From Oceaniglobus trochenteri (GTDB taxonomy: Bacteria > Pseudomonadota > Alphaproteobacteria > Rhodobacterales > Rhodobacteraceae), in NCBI RefSeq assembly GCF_020529025.1, contig NZ_JACNMM010000004.1, positions 186,001-250,000 on the forward strand: 64,000 nucleotides of DNA, given 5' to 3'. This document shows, piece by piece, positions 19,707-29,783 of the stretch. The notes below the pieces were generated by a model. It ran no database searches, was not told the DNA's origin, and saw nothing but the letters and a program-made list of their open reading frames with translations. A program made the position numbers and the translations under genes. How positions within the stretch are numbered: position 1 is the first letter of the stretch; each line of letters opens with the position of its first letter.

Positions 19707-21370
19707 GCACTGAACAATTGATTTACCTGCCCCTCGGCGGCGCCGGGGAAATCGGCATGAACTGCTATGTCTACGGCTACGGCCCGGCTGGCAAGGAACG
19801 TTACATCATCGTCGATCTGGGAGTGACCTTCCCCGACATGGACGGCAGCCCCGGTGTCGATCTGATCTTCGCCGACATCGCTTGGATCGCCGAGCGGCGC
19901 GACAGGCTGGATGCCATATTTATCACCCATGCCCACGAGGACCATATCGGCGCCGTGGGCCTTCTGTGGTCCAAGCTGCAGGTGCCGGTCTATTGCCGGG
20001 CCTTCACCGCCATTCACGCCAAGCGCAAGATGGAGGAGCAGGGCCAGAACCCCGATGAGGTGAAGATCGTGTCGGCCTGGCCCGAAACGGTGCAGGCGGG
20101 GCCCTTCACGGTGGGTTTCCTGCCGATCTCGCATTCCATCCCCGAAAGCAGCGCCCTGGTCATCGACAGCCCGGAAGGCCGGGTCGTTCACACCGGCGAC
20201 TTCAAGCTCGACAAGACCCCCCTGGTGGGAGAGCCCTATGACCCCGAGCTTTGGGCCGATGTCGCCAAGGACGGCGTTCGCGCGCTGGTCTGCGATTCCA
20301 CCAACGTCTTTTCTGGCCATGCCGGCCGGTCCGAGGCATCGCTGGGCGACAACATCACCAAGCTGATCTCGGAACAACCGGGCATGGTGGTGGCGACAAC
20401 CTTTGCGTCGAACGTCGCACGGGTGCGCACGCTGGCCGTTGCCGGTGAAAAGGCCGGGCGCTCGGTCTGCCTTCTGGGGCGGGCCATGCGGCGGATGATC
20501 GACGCTTCGGTCAATGCCGGCGTGTTGTCGGACTTCCCCTCGACCATCCCGGTCGAGGATGCCCGCGAGGTCCCGCGCGAGAACCTGATGCTGATCGTGA
20601 CCGGATCGCAGGGCGAACGCCGCGCCGCCAGTGCGCAACTGGCGCGGGGCAAATACCTGGGCATGTCCATGCAAGAGGGCGATACCTTCCTCATGTCCTC
20701 GAAGATCATTCCGGGCAATGAACGCGGGGTCTATCGCATCATCAACGCCTATTCCGAAATGGGCGTTGACGTGGTGGACGACAACGACGGCATGTACCAT
20801 GTGTCCGGCCATGCCAACCGGCCCGACCTGTTGGAAATGCAGAACCTCGTGAAGCCGCAGATCGTGGTGCCGATGCACGGCGAGCACCGCCACCTGCGCG
20901 AACACTGCAAGCTGACCGCCCAGCAGGGGCGCGTTTCGGTCCTGGCGCCCAACGGCACCTGCGTGTCGCTGTCGGGGAACGAACCCAAGGTCGTCGAATA
21001 CGTGGAAACCGGGCGCACCTATCTTGACGGTTCGGTGCAGATCGGCGCGCTTGACGGGGTGGTGCGTGACCGCATTCGCATGGCGCTGAACGGTCATGCC
21101 ATCGTCACGCTCATCATGGACGAGAACGACGATCCCCTTGGCGACCCCTGGGTCGAGATCATGGGCCTGCCGGAAACCGGACGCTCGGGCGCACCGCTGG
21201 TGGATGTTCTTGAGGCGGAGCTGTCACAGGTGCTGGGGCGGATGGCCGACAAGGTTCTGGTTGACGACGCGAAGCTGGACGAGGCGCTGCGCCGTGCCAC
21301 CCGCAATGCGGCGAACGACGAAATCGGGCGCAAGCCCGAGGTCACGGTGGTTGTCTCGCGGCTCAGCTGA
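19703..21370 (+). CDS. rnj: Ribonuclease J
   Basis: 555 residues. Metallo-beta-lactamase motif H76-x-H78-x-D80-H81 (THAHEDHIG), beta-CASP domain with CDSTNVFSGHAGRSE and TGSQGE, and MHGEHRHL near the end of the catalytic core, followed by a C-terminal dimerisation domain. Endo- and 5'-3' exoribonuclease acting in rRNA 5'-end maturation and mRNA decay in alphaproteobacteria. It follows coaX with a 4-nt overlap, so it may be read from the nuo transcript. Confidence 0.95.
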   Translation: MSTEQLIYLPLGGAGEIGMNCYVYGYGPAGKERYIIVDLGVTFPDMDGSPGVDLIFADIAWIAERRDRLDAIFITHAHEDHIGAVGLLWSKLQVPVYCRAFTAIHAKRKMEEQGQNPDEVKIVSAWPETVQAGPFTVGFLPISHSIPESSALVIDSPEGRVVHTGDFKLDKTPLVGEPYDPELWADVAKDGVRALVCDSTNVFSGHAGRSEASLGDNITKLISEQPGMVVATTFASNVARVRTLAVAGEKAGRSVCLLGRAMRRMIDASVNAGVLSDFPSTIPVEDAREVPRENLMLIVTGSQGERRAASAQLARGKYLGMSMQEGDTFLMSSKIIPGNERGVYRIINAYSEMGVDVVDDNDGMYHVSGHANRPDLLEMQNLVKPQIVVPMHGEHRHLREHCKLTAQQGRVSVLAPNGTCVSLSGNEPKVVEYVETGRTYLDGSVQIGALDGVVRDRIRMALNGHAIVTLIMDENDDPLGDPWVEIMGLPETGRSGAPLVDVLEAELSQVLGRMADKVLVDDAKLDEALRRATRNAANDEIGRKPEVTVVVSRLS

Positions 21371-21376
21371 CTATTT

Positions 21377-21405
21377 CGCGGGCCATGCAACCATCATGGC
21401 CCGCG
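21377..21405. repeat. Perfect 11-bp inverted repeat between rnj and the OsmC gene
   Basis: CGCGGGCCATG and CATGGCCCGCG flank a 7-base spacer. No T-tract follows on the plus strand (CACGTTGTCC), so it is a weak intrinsic terminator for the long nuo-rnj transcript. Its place 38 nt before the OsmC start also fits an operator or 5' leader hairpin. Confidence 0.6.
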
Positions 21406-21442
21406 CACGTTGTCCTGTCGTAATAACCGAGAGGACGATGAG

Positions 21443-21868
21443 ATGATCAAGAAAAGCGGTTCCGCCAAATGGTCAGGTGGCTTGAAGGATGGCAAGGGCC
21501 ACGTCTCGACCCAGACCGGCGTTCTGAGCGATCAGCCCTATGGCTTCAACACCCGGTTCGAGGGTGGCAAGGGCACCAACCCCGAAGAGCTGATCGGTGC
21601 GGCCCATGCCTCGTGCTATTCCATGGCGCTGAGCATGATCCTGGGCCAGCATGACCTGACCGCCGATGAGATCGCCACCAAGGCCACGGTTTCACTGGAA
21701 GAGGTGGATGGCGGTTTTGCGATCACCAAGATCCACCTTGATGTCACGGCAAAGATCCCCGGCGCGGACGAGGCGAAGTTCATGGAGGCCGCCAACGCCG
21801 CCAAGGAAGGGTGCCCCGTGTCCAAGGTTCTGAACGCCGAGATCACCATGGATGCCAAGTTGACCTGA
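21443..21868 (+). CDS. OsmC/Ohr family peroxiredoxin
   Basis: 141 residues from the ATG at 21443, preceded by GAGAGGACGATGAG. Two redox cysteines typical of the family are C58 (AAHASCYSM) and C124 (KEGCPVSK). Members reduce organic hydroperoxides with dithiols such as lipoylated proteins. The sequence looks closer to the OsmC subgroup than to Ohr. It may be monocistronic, having an inverted repeat upstream and a strong terminator downstream. Confidence 0.9.
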   Translation: MIKKSGSAKWSGGLKDGKGHVSTQTGVLSDQPYGFNTRFEGGKGTNPEELIGAAHASCYSMALSMILGQHDLTADEIATKATVSLEEVDGGFAITKIHLDVTAKIPGADEAKFMEAANAAKEGCPVSKVLNAEITMDAKLT

Positions 21869-21883
21869 AGCTTTCAACAGCAG

Positions 21884-21912
21884 GGGCCGTCACCGATGGT
21901 GGCGGCCCTTTT
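21884..21912 (+). terminator. Rho-independent terminator after the OsmC gene
   Basis: GGGCCGTCACC pairs with GGTGGCGGCCC (11 bp with one G-T wobble) around a 3-base loop, followed by TTTT. It begins 16 nt after the stop and separates the plus-strand unit from the convergent acyltransferase gene. Confidence 0.85.
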
Positions 21913-21919
21913 CGCATGG

Positions 21920-22948
21920 TCAGCGGCGCAGGCGCTTTCTGTACCAGCGCTGATAGGGGTATTCGGCGTATTTTGTGGCCAGCGCCGAAACGGCGACGGC
22001 AAAGGCAAGCATCCCCGCCATGGCCCAGGGGCTGCTGTAGACGTCAAAGCCCGTCGCGATGCGCACAAGGCTGCCCAGCACGGAATAGGCCAGGATATGT
22101 CCAAGGTAGAGGACATACGACGATTCCCCCCAGAGGATCACCCCCTCGGGCAGGCGGGATCTGAACCCAAGCACACCATAAACGATCATCGCCGCCGGTA
22201 TCCCCGGCAGGAATTCGCGGGACAGCGGGAGGGCAAGATGCTCGGTCAGGTAGGCCAGCATCAGCGCGCTTCCGGCCAGCAGTACGGGCAGGTGGAACCG
22301 GGTCTGCCCGCGCAGGAAGACGACGGCGATGATGGCGCCGAAAAGAAACTCCATCACTGCGGAATGCAGCGGCAGAAGAAGCCAGACCGGCTTGTCCGGG
22401 ACGGCATGCAGAAAGACCTGCGTGGCCATCACCCAGGCCACCATCGCCGCGAAGAAGGCGCGCGAACCGAACCTGAAATAGGTCAGCGCGAACAGCCAGT
22501 AGAACAGCAGTTCGATCGACAGCGTCCAGGCAATGGTGATGACGTGATCGGGATAGGGCCAGATCAGGTAAGACACCACCAGCCGGAAGGACGAGGGCAA
22601 GACAACCTGCCCCTGCTGCACCAGCCCCAGGGCAATGGCGGCCAGGACATAGAGCGTCAGGATCACCCAATATGGCGGAACGATCCGCCAGAACCGCGCC
22701 CGCAGAAACCTGAGCGCGGTCAGCTTTCTGCGGCCCTGCACGCTGTAATAGATGATGAAGCCGCTGATGACGAAAAAGATGTCGACGCCGGCCTCGCCAT
22801 GTTTGAACAGTTCGAAAACCCCGGGCGCATATCCCGCGGCATCGGCGGCGGCCCATAGGTGGAAGGCCGCGACCATGGTGGCGGCTAGCCCGCGCAGGAA
22901 CTGGATACTGTCGATCCGCGGCGTGCGCATCTGCATCGGGGGCGTCAC
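21920..22948 (-). CDS. Acyltransferase 3 family membrane protein (OafA/YrhL-like)
   Basis: 342 residues with about ten hydrophobic helices. The N-terminus carries the family hallmarks SIQFLRGLAATMVAAFHL (catalytic His) and GVDIFFVISGFII. Such proteins transfer acetyl or other acyl groups to surface polysaccharide, LPS or peptidoglycan; the acceptor is unknown here. An ATG six codons downstream of the first is an alternative start. Its 3' end nearly abuts the OsmC terminator. Confidence 0.88.
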   Translation of the reverse strand: MTPPMQMRTPRIDSIQFLRGLAATMVAAFHLWAAADAAGYAPGVFELFKHGEAGVDIFFVISGFIIYYSVQGRRKLTALRFLRARFWRIVPPYWVILTLYVLAAIALGLVQQGQVVLPSSFRLVVSYLIWPYPDHVITIAWTLSIELLFYWLFALTYFRFGSRAFFAAMVAWVMATQVFLHAVPDKPVWLLLPLHSAVMEFLFGAIIAVVFLRGQTRFHLPVLLAGSALMLAYLTEHLALPLSREFLPGIPAAMIVYGVLGFRSRLPEGVILWGESSYVLYLGHILAYSVLGSLVRIATGFDVYSSPWAMAGMLAFAVAVSALATKYAEYPYQRWYRKRLRR

Positions 22949-23044
22949 CGGTTCAGCCCCGGGGCGCGATGCAAAAAACCTGCCGCGCGATGGCGGTAGG
23001 TTGAAACTCTGGCCGATGCCACAGGCGATCAGGGGTCGAGAGGA

Positions 23045-24511
<1,467 letters not shown>

Positions 24512-24693
24512 TCGGTTCCGAAGGTTAACGGACCGTTCCCATGGCCCGTGCGTCATTGATGCGGCGGCCCGGACGGCCGAATTTGCCCAAGGGGCACGCG
24601 CGTGGGGCCTTGGCTACTGCAAATGCGGCCTGCGGTCAACGTTACAAGGCGCAAGAGGGGTTTGGGCGGCCCATTCGGGCCGCTCCTGGCGGG

Positions 24694-26301
24694 TTACACC
24701 ATCATCTCCTTGGTGGCGGTCAGCTTGACCTCGGGGTGGTCGCGGCCGATCCGGTCGATATCCCACTGCAGGCGGGTCAGGAACACGATGTCGCCGTCGG
24801 TGTCGTGGCCGATATGGCTTTTGTTGACGTTTACGAACTTGTCGACGGCGGCGCGGGGGCCCGAAACCCAGCGCGCGCTGGTGAACTGCGACGGTTCGAA
24901 ACGCACCGGCAGACCGTATTCCAGCTCGATCCGGCTGGCCAGAACCTCGAACTGCAACTGCCCGACAACGCCCACGATGAACCCCGAGCCCAGCATCGGG
25001 CGGAACACCTTCGCGGCGCCTTCTTCAGCGAATTGCGAGAGGGCCTTGTCCAGGTGCTTGGATTTCATCGGATCGCCGGCCCGGCAGTTCTGAAGAAGCT
25101 CGGGGGCGAACGACGGGATGCCGACGGCGCGCAAGGCCTCGCCTTCGGTCAGCGTGTCGCCGATGCGCAACTGCCCGTGGTTCGGAATGCCGATGATGTC
25201 GCCGGCCCATGCCTCTTCGGCCAGTTCACGGTCCGAGGCGAGGAACAGAACCGGGTTGGTGATGGCCATGGGTTTCTTGCTGCGTACATGGGTCAGTTTC
25301 ATGCCGCGATGGAAATGCCCCGAGGCAAGCCGCACGAAGGCCACCCTGTCGCGGTGCTTCGGGTCCATGTTGGCCTGCACCTTGAAGACGAAACCCGTCA
25401 CTTTCGGTTCGTCGGGCGCAATCTGGCGCGGGCTGGCGCGTTGGGGCTGGGGCTGGGGGCCGAACTCTCCGATCCCGTCCATCAGCTCTTTCACGCCGAA
25501 ACTGTTGATCGCGCTGCCGAACCAGATCGGCGTGAGGGTGCCGTCCAGCAGGGCCTGCTGATCGAAGGGCGGCAGAAGCTCGCGCGCCATTTCAACCTCT
25601 TCGCGCAGCTTTTCCAGAAGGTCGGCGGGCACATGTTCGGCCAGCTTGGGATCGTCCAGCCCCTTGATCGAGATCGAGGTGGCCACCCTGTTGCGGTCGG
25701 CCCGGTCCATCAGCTCCAACCGGTCATGAAGCATGTCGTAACAGCCGAGGAAATCGCGCCCCAGCCCGATGGGCCAGGAGGCGGGGGTGACGTCGATCGC
25801 CAGGTTTTCCTGGATCTCGTCGATGATTTCAAAGGTGTCGCGGCTTTCGCGGTCCATCTTGTTGCAGAATGTCAGGATCGGCAGGTCGCGCAGGCGGCAG
25901 ACCTCGAACAGCTTCTGGGTCTGGCTTTCCACGCCCTTGGCGCCGTCGATGACCATCACCGCGGCATCCACCGCCGTCAGGGTGCGATAGGTATCCTCGG
26001 AAAAATCCGAGTGGCCCGGCGTGTCGACCAGGTTGAAGCGGAAGGTGCCGAAATCGAAGGACATGGCCGAGGCGGAAACCGAAATGCCGCGGTCCTTCTC
26101 CATCTGCATGAAGTCCGAGCGGGTGCGCCGCGCCTCGCCCTTGGCGCGCACCTGGCCGGCCATCTGGATGGCGCCACCATAGAGAAGGAACTTCTCGGTC
26201 AGGGTGGTCTTGCCCGCATCAGGGTGGCTGATGATGGCAAAGGTCCGGCGCCGGGCAATTTCCGGCGGCAGGGCGGGCGAATTCGAGGTGCGATCCAACA
26301 T
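24694..26301 (-). CDS. prfC: Peptide chain release factor 3
   Basis: 535 residues from the ATG at 26301; further in-frame starts upstream (26310, 26355) lack a convincing ribosome-binding site. GTPase motifs: SHPDAGKTTLTEK (G1), DRGISVSAS (G2), DTPGHSDF (G3) and CNKMDRE (G4). RF3 is a GTPase that recycles RF1/RF2 from terminating ribosomes. Downstream domains II and III follow normally, ending in KLTATKEMMV. Confidence 0.95.
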   Translation of the reverse strand: MLDRTSNSPALPPEIARRRTFAIISHPDAGKTTLTEKFLLYGGAIQMAGQVRAKGEARRTRSDFMQMEKDRGISVSASAMSFDFGTFRFNLVDTPGHSDFSEDTYRTLTAVDAAVMVIDGAKGVESQTQKLFEVCRLRDLPILTFCNKMDRESRDTFEIIDEIQENLAIDVTPASWPIGLGRDFLGCYDMLHDRLELMDRADRNRVATSISIKGLDDPKLAEHVPADLLEKLREEVEMARELLPPFDQQALLDGTLTPIWFGSAINSFGVKELMDGIGEFGPQPQPQRASPRQIAPDEPKVTGFVFKVQANMDPKHRDRVAFVRLASGHFHRGMKLTHVRSKKPMAITNPVLFLASDRELAEEAWAGDIIGIPNHGQLRIGDTLTEGEALRAVGIPSFAPELLQNCRAGDPMKSKHLDKALSQFAEEGAAKVFRPMLGSGFIVGVVGQLQFEVLASRIELEYGLPVRFEPSQFTSARWVSGPRAAVDKFVNVNKSHIGHDTDGDIVFLTRLQWDIDRIGRDHPEVKLTATKEMMV

Positions 26302-26445
26302 GAAGCGCATATAGCGCCGCAGGCAGGGCTGCGCAATCGGCGGCGTTTGAAACAACGGCGGCGCGCGGGGCGCGCCCCGACAAGCCCCCCAACCTTGCCG
26401 TGCGGCAAGGCCCGGGGCCCGCTGGCGCCCGTGGCCGGTGGCCCG

Positions 26446-27453
26446 CTAGCGGCCCGAGGCGGTGCGCAGCAATGCGATGTCGAGCGACCCGCGCTGCGGG
26501 CGCAGCAGTTCGACCCCAAGCGCGGCGGCACCCCCGGCCAGGGTGTCTTGCAGTTCGGGCGGGAGGGCAGGGCGCACGCGGGTGTCCACCATCAGGCTTT
26601 CGGCGGCGATCCCCTCGGCATAGATGATTTCGTGCCGATCGAAGAGGATCTGGAAGTAATCCACGAAACCGCCATCGGTGCGGGTGACGGTATCGTCGTT
26701 GACCAGATACTTGGCCTTCACCAGAACCTCGGCCTGGCCGGCCTTCACCCTGTCCTGACGCTGGTAGATGAACAGGCGGTGATTGGGGCTGACGATCAGG
26801 TCGTTGTCGTTGTTCAGCGTTCCGGCGGCAATGCGGATGGGCGCCATCGCCCCCGTGGCGCGCAGCGTCTGGTGGCCGATCCAGCGCACCTTCTGCGCCC
26901 CGTGATCGCGGGTAAGGACATTGTCGCCCTCGTTCAGGTCTTCGATGGGCACCTGCCGGCCCGAGGCCAGGGTGATATGGGTGCCCCGGGTGAACGACAC
27001 ACAGGCCGTCTGGGCAAAGCGCGCCAAGGCCGCGTCGCGGTCGACGGCGACGAGGGAATAGCCCAGCTTCTGTTTCAGCCGCGCCAGGGGGAACAGGTAG
27101 ATTTCCGCGATGGTCGCGCGGTCGGCGTTCAGTTCGACCAGGATCAGCGCCTCAAGCGTGGTGCCATCGGGCGTCATGAAGGTGGCAAGGCTGTCGAGAT
27201 GCAGGGGCGCGCCCACAGCGCCGCATTCGGTATCGGGCGCGATTTCCATGCGCCCCGGTGTCGCTGTCACACGCAGCGCCAGACGGTGGCGGGGCGCGCG
27301 CGGCGTCAGCATGTAGACATCGCCCAGGTTCAGATCGCCGGCATGGCCCATGGCATCGCCCAGGTTTGCCCCGTCGATGGCGCGAAAGGCACCGCTGCGA
27401 AAGACCGTCACGCTGTGCGCCGGTTCCGCCCTGATCTGACCTGTTTCCTGCAT
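26446..27453 (-). CDS. Hint (hedgehog/intein) domain protein
   Basis: 335 residues from the ATG at 27453 (GGTGGG upstream); an ATG at 27525 is possible. The N-terminal 145 residues are not recognised. A Hint module begins at C151 (CVSFTRGTHITL), with PIEDLNEGDNVLT, then VSPNHRLFI and ILFDRHEIIYAEG, matching the Hint_2 type common in Rhodobacterales. The nucleophilic Cys and the block-B-like NHR histidine are present, but no C-extein follows after an HN motif, so cleavage rather than splicing is plausible. Role unknown. Confidence 0.82.
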   Translation of the reverse strand: MQETGQIRAEPAHSVTVFRSGAFRAIDGANLGDAMGHAGDLNLGDVYMLTPRAPRHRLALRVTATPGRMEIAPDTECGAVGAPLHLDSLATFMTPDGTTLEALILVELNADRATIAEIYLFPLARLKQKLGYSLVAVDRDAALARFAQTACVSFTRGTHITLASGRQVPIEDLNEGDNVLTRDHGAQKVRWIGHQTLRATGAMAPIRIAAGTLNNDNDLIVSPNHRLFIYQRQDRVKAGQAEVLVKAKYLVNDDTVTRTDGGFVDYFQILFDRHEIIYAEGIAAESLMVDTRVRPALPPELQDTLAGGAAALGVELLRPQRGSLDIALLRTASGR

Positions 27454-27729
27454 GTGCAGCCCACCATGTTTGAACGCGGCTGCCGCGAGGCTTCTCTTCA
27501 ACGCCCGACGACACCCCACCGCCATAGCATTTGCCAAGTTAAGAACCCCTTTGCCCCGGGTCAACCGAAGCCGGGAAACCGGGTGCCTTTCCTGCCCGAT
27601 TGTCGCGGAATGTTGAACGGTTTCGCCGCCTTGGCCGCTTTGGCCACATCGGCGGGCGAATCGTGGCCTTTCACCCGGCATCCCGCGATGCTAGATCGAA
27701 GGTCAAAGCTTAAACGTGGGAGAAACGTG

Positions 27730-28518
27730 ATGGATCTGGGAATTTCGGGCAAGCGGGCGATCGTGACGGCATCCTCCAAGGGGCTGGGGCTTGGATGTGC
27801 CCGCGCCCTGGCCGAGGCTGGCGTGCACCTGGTGATGAACGCCCGGGGCGGGGATGCCCTGGAAGAGGCCGCCAAGGCGATCCGCGCCGATTTCGGGGTC
27901 GAGGTCACCACCGTGGCGGGCGACATCACCGAAGAGGCGCAGCGTGACGAGATCATGCAGGCCATTCGCGCCCAGGGTGGTGCCGACATCCTTGTGACCA
28001 ATGCGGGCGGCCCGCCCCCGGGCATGTGGACCGATTGGGAACGCGACGATTTCATCAAGGCGCTGGACGCCAACATGCTGACCCCCATCGCGCTGATGAA
28101 GGCGCATCTGCCGGGCATGATGGACAAGGGCTGGGGCCGGGTGGTGAACATCACCTCGATGTCGGTGAAGGCGCCCAACCCGGTGCTGGGGCTTTCAAAC
28201 TCGGCCCGTACCGGTCTGACCGGCTATGTCGCGGGCACCTCGCGGCAGGTGGCACCCCATGGCGTGACGATCAACAACCTGCTGCCGGGCATCCACGCCA
28301 CCGACCGTGCCGTCTCGCTGGACCAGGGCGCCGCGAAGGCCCAGGGCGTGACCCCGGACGAGGCCAAGACCCAGCGCGCCGCGGGCATCCCCGCGCGCCG
28401 CTATGGCACGGCCGAGGAATTCGGCCAGACCTGCGCCTTCATGTGCAGCGTCCATGCCGGCTACATGGTGGGGCAGAACATCCTGCTGGATGGCGGCGCC
28501 GTCACCTCGACCATGTAG
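27730..28518 (+). CDS. SDR-family protein with altered catalytic residues
   Basis: 262 residues from the ATG at 27730 with GGGAGAAACG upstream. A Rossmann fold is clear: TASSKGLGLG replaces the usual TGxxxGxG, GDITEE, NAGGPPPG and NITSMSVKAP. At the catalytic position, where SDRs have YxxxK, the sequence is SNSART (Tyr to Ser, Lys to Arg by alignment on the following GLTGYVAG). This matches the BKR-like SDR subgroup known to lack the tetrad. Annotated elsewhere often as 3-oxoacyl-ACP reductase, but reductase activity is doubtful. Confidence 0.85.
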   Translation: MDLGISGKRAIVTASSKGLGLGCARALAEAGVHLVMNARGGDALEEAAKAIRADFGVEVTTVAGDITEEAQRDEIMQAIRAQGGADILVTNAGGPPPGMWTDWERDDFIKALDANMLTPIALMKAHLPGMMDKGWGRVVNITSMSVKAPNPVLGLSNSARTGLTGYVAGTSRQVAPHGVTINNLLPGIHATDRAVSLDQGAAKAQGVTPDEAKTQRAAGIPARRYGTAEEFGQTCAFMCSVHAGYMVGQNILLDGGAVTSTM

Positions 28519-28602
28519 GCGTGGCGGGGTTGATCGCGCCGTTGCGCGCTGTTACCTGCGGGCAAGCCCGACAAGATCGCTCGGGTATGACATGAGGCCC
28601 CG

Positions 28603-29763
28603 GTGAAACAGACCGCCCCCCGCCTGCGTATCGAGAACATCACCCGCCGCTTCGGCGGCCGGGTGGTGGTGGACGATGTCACGCTAGACGTGATGCCGGG
28701 GCAGGTGACCTGCCTTCTTGGCCCCTCGGGCTGTGGCAAATCCACGACCCTGCGGATCATCGCCGGGGTGGACGAGCAGGATTCCGGCAAGATCTGGGTC
28801 GATGGCAAGCTGATGTGCGACACCATCACCCGCGTCCCGCCCGAGGGCCGGTCGATCGGGCTGATGTTCCAGGATTTCGCGCTGTTTCCCCATCTTTCGG
28901 TCGCCGACAATGTGGCCTTCGGCCTGCGCGGTGGGCGGGCCGACAAGCGGCGGCGCGTCGAGGAACTTCTCGAACGGGTCGCTCTGGGGCGCTATATCGA
29001 CGTTTTCCCGCACGAGCTTTCGGGGGGTGAGCAACAGCGCGTCGCCCTGGCGCGCGCCCTGGCCCCGCGCCCCAAGATCATGCTGATGGACGAACCCTTT
29101 TCGGGGCTGGACAACCGGTTGCGCGATGGCATCCGCGACGAAACCCTGTCGATCCTGAAAGAGGAAGGCACGGCGGTTCTGCTGGTGACCCACGAACCCG
29201 AGGAAGCCATGCGCATGGCCGACGAGATCGCGCTGATGCGCCGGGGCAGGGTGGTGCAGCGCGGCGCGCCCTACAACATCTACAATGCCCCCGCCGACCA
29301 GGAGGCTGCCGCGTTTTTCAGCGATATCAACGTGATCCGGGGCAAGGTGCGCGGCGCGCTGACCGAAACCGCCTTTGGCCAGTTCCTGGCGCCGGGGGTG
29401 CCGGACGATACTGATGTCGATATCGTCATCCGCCCGCAGCATGTGCGCATGGATTTCGACCGTGCCGGGCGCGGCCCGCTGCCCACGCCGTCCGACGGCA
29501 CACCGGCCCGCGCGGTGGTAGAGCGGGCGCGCTTCATCGGCAAGGAAAGCCTGGTCGAATTCCGTCTGGATTTCGACGGCTCGACCATGACTGCCACCGT
29601 GCCATCGGTGTTCCTGCCCAAGGTCGGCACACCCCTGTGGCTGATGATCCGACGCGACCGCTGCTTTGTGTTTCCGCACCGCCAGGGCGTTGCGGCTGTT
29701 CCGGCAGATGGCCCGAAATCCGCGCGCTCAGACGGTGCGCGGGATGGCGGCGAACCGACGTAG
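28603..29763 (+). CDS. ABC transporter ATP-binding protein (FbpC/PotA-like), orphan
   Basis: 386 residues from a GTG. Walker A GPSGCGKST, Q-loop FQDFALFPHLS, signature LSGGEQQR, Walker B IMLMDEPFSGLD and H-loop VTHEPEEA are all intact. A C-terminal TOBE-like regulatory region (about 240-360) follows. This architecture belongs to importers of ferric iron, polyamine or sugars. No permease or binding protein lies nearby, so the transporter it energises must be encoded elsewhere. It follows the SDR gene by 84 nt and converges with the WYL regulator. Confidence 0.88.
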   Translation: MKQTAPRLRIENITRRFGGRVVVDDVTLDVMPGQVTCLLGPSGCGKSTTLRIIAGVDEQDSGKIWVDGKLMCDTITRVPPEGRSIGLMFQDFALFPHLSVADNVAFGLRGGRADKRRRVEELLERVALGRYIDVFPHELSGGEQQRVALARALAPRPKIMLMDEPFSGLDNRLRDGIRDETLSILKEEGTAVLLVTHEPEEAMRMADEIALMRRGRVVQRGAPYNIYNAPADQEAAAFFSDINVIRGKVRGALTETAFGQFLAPGVPDDTDVDIVIRPQHVRMDFDRAGRGPLPTPSDGTPARAVVERARFIGKESLVEFRLDFDGSTMTATVPSVFLPKVGTPLWLMIRRDRCFVFPHRQGVAAVPADGPKSARSDGARDGGEPT

Positions 29764-29783
29764 AACGGGAAAAACCGCCAGGA

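Noticed and set aside
24541-28518. Plus-strand frame of 1325 codons
   Set aside because: It runs antisense through the helicase, prfC and Hint genes, whose protein motifs are clear; only the last 262 codons (the SDR) are real. High GC removes stop codons on the opposite strand.
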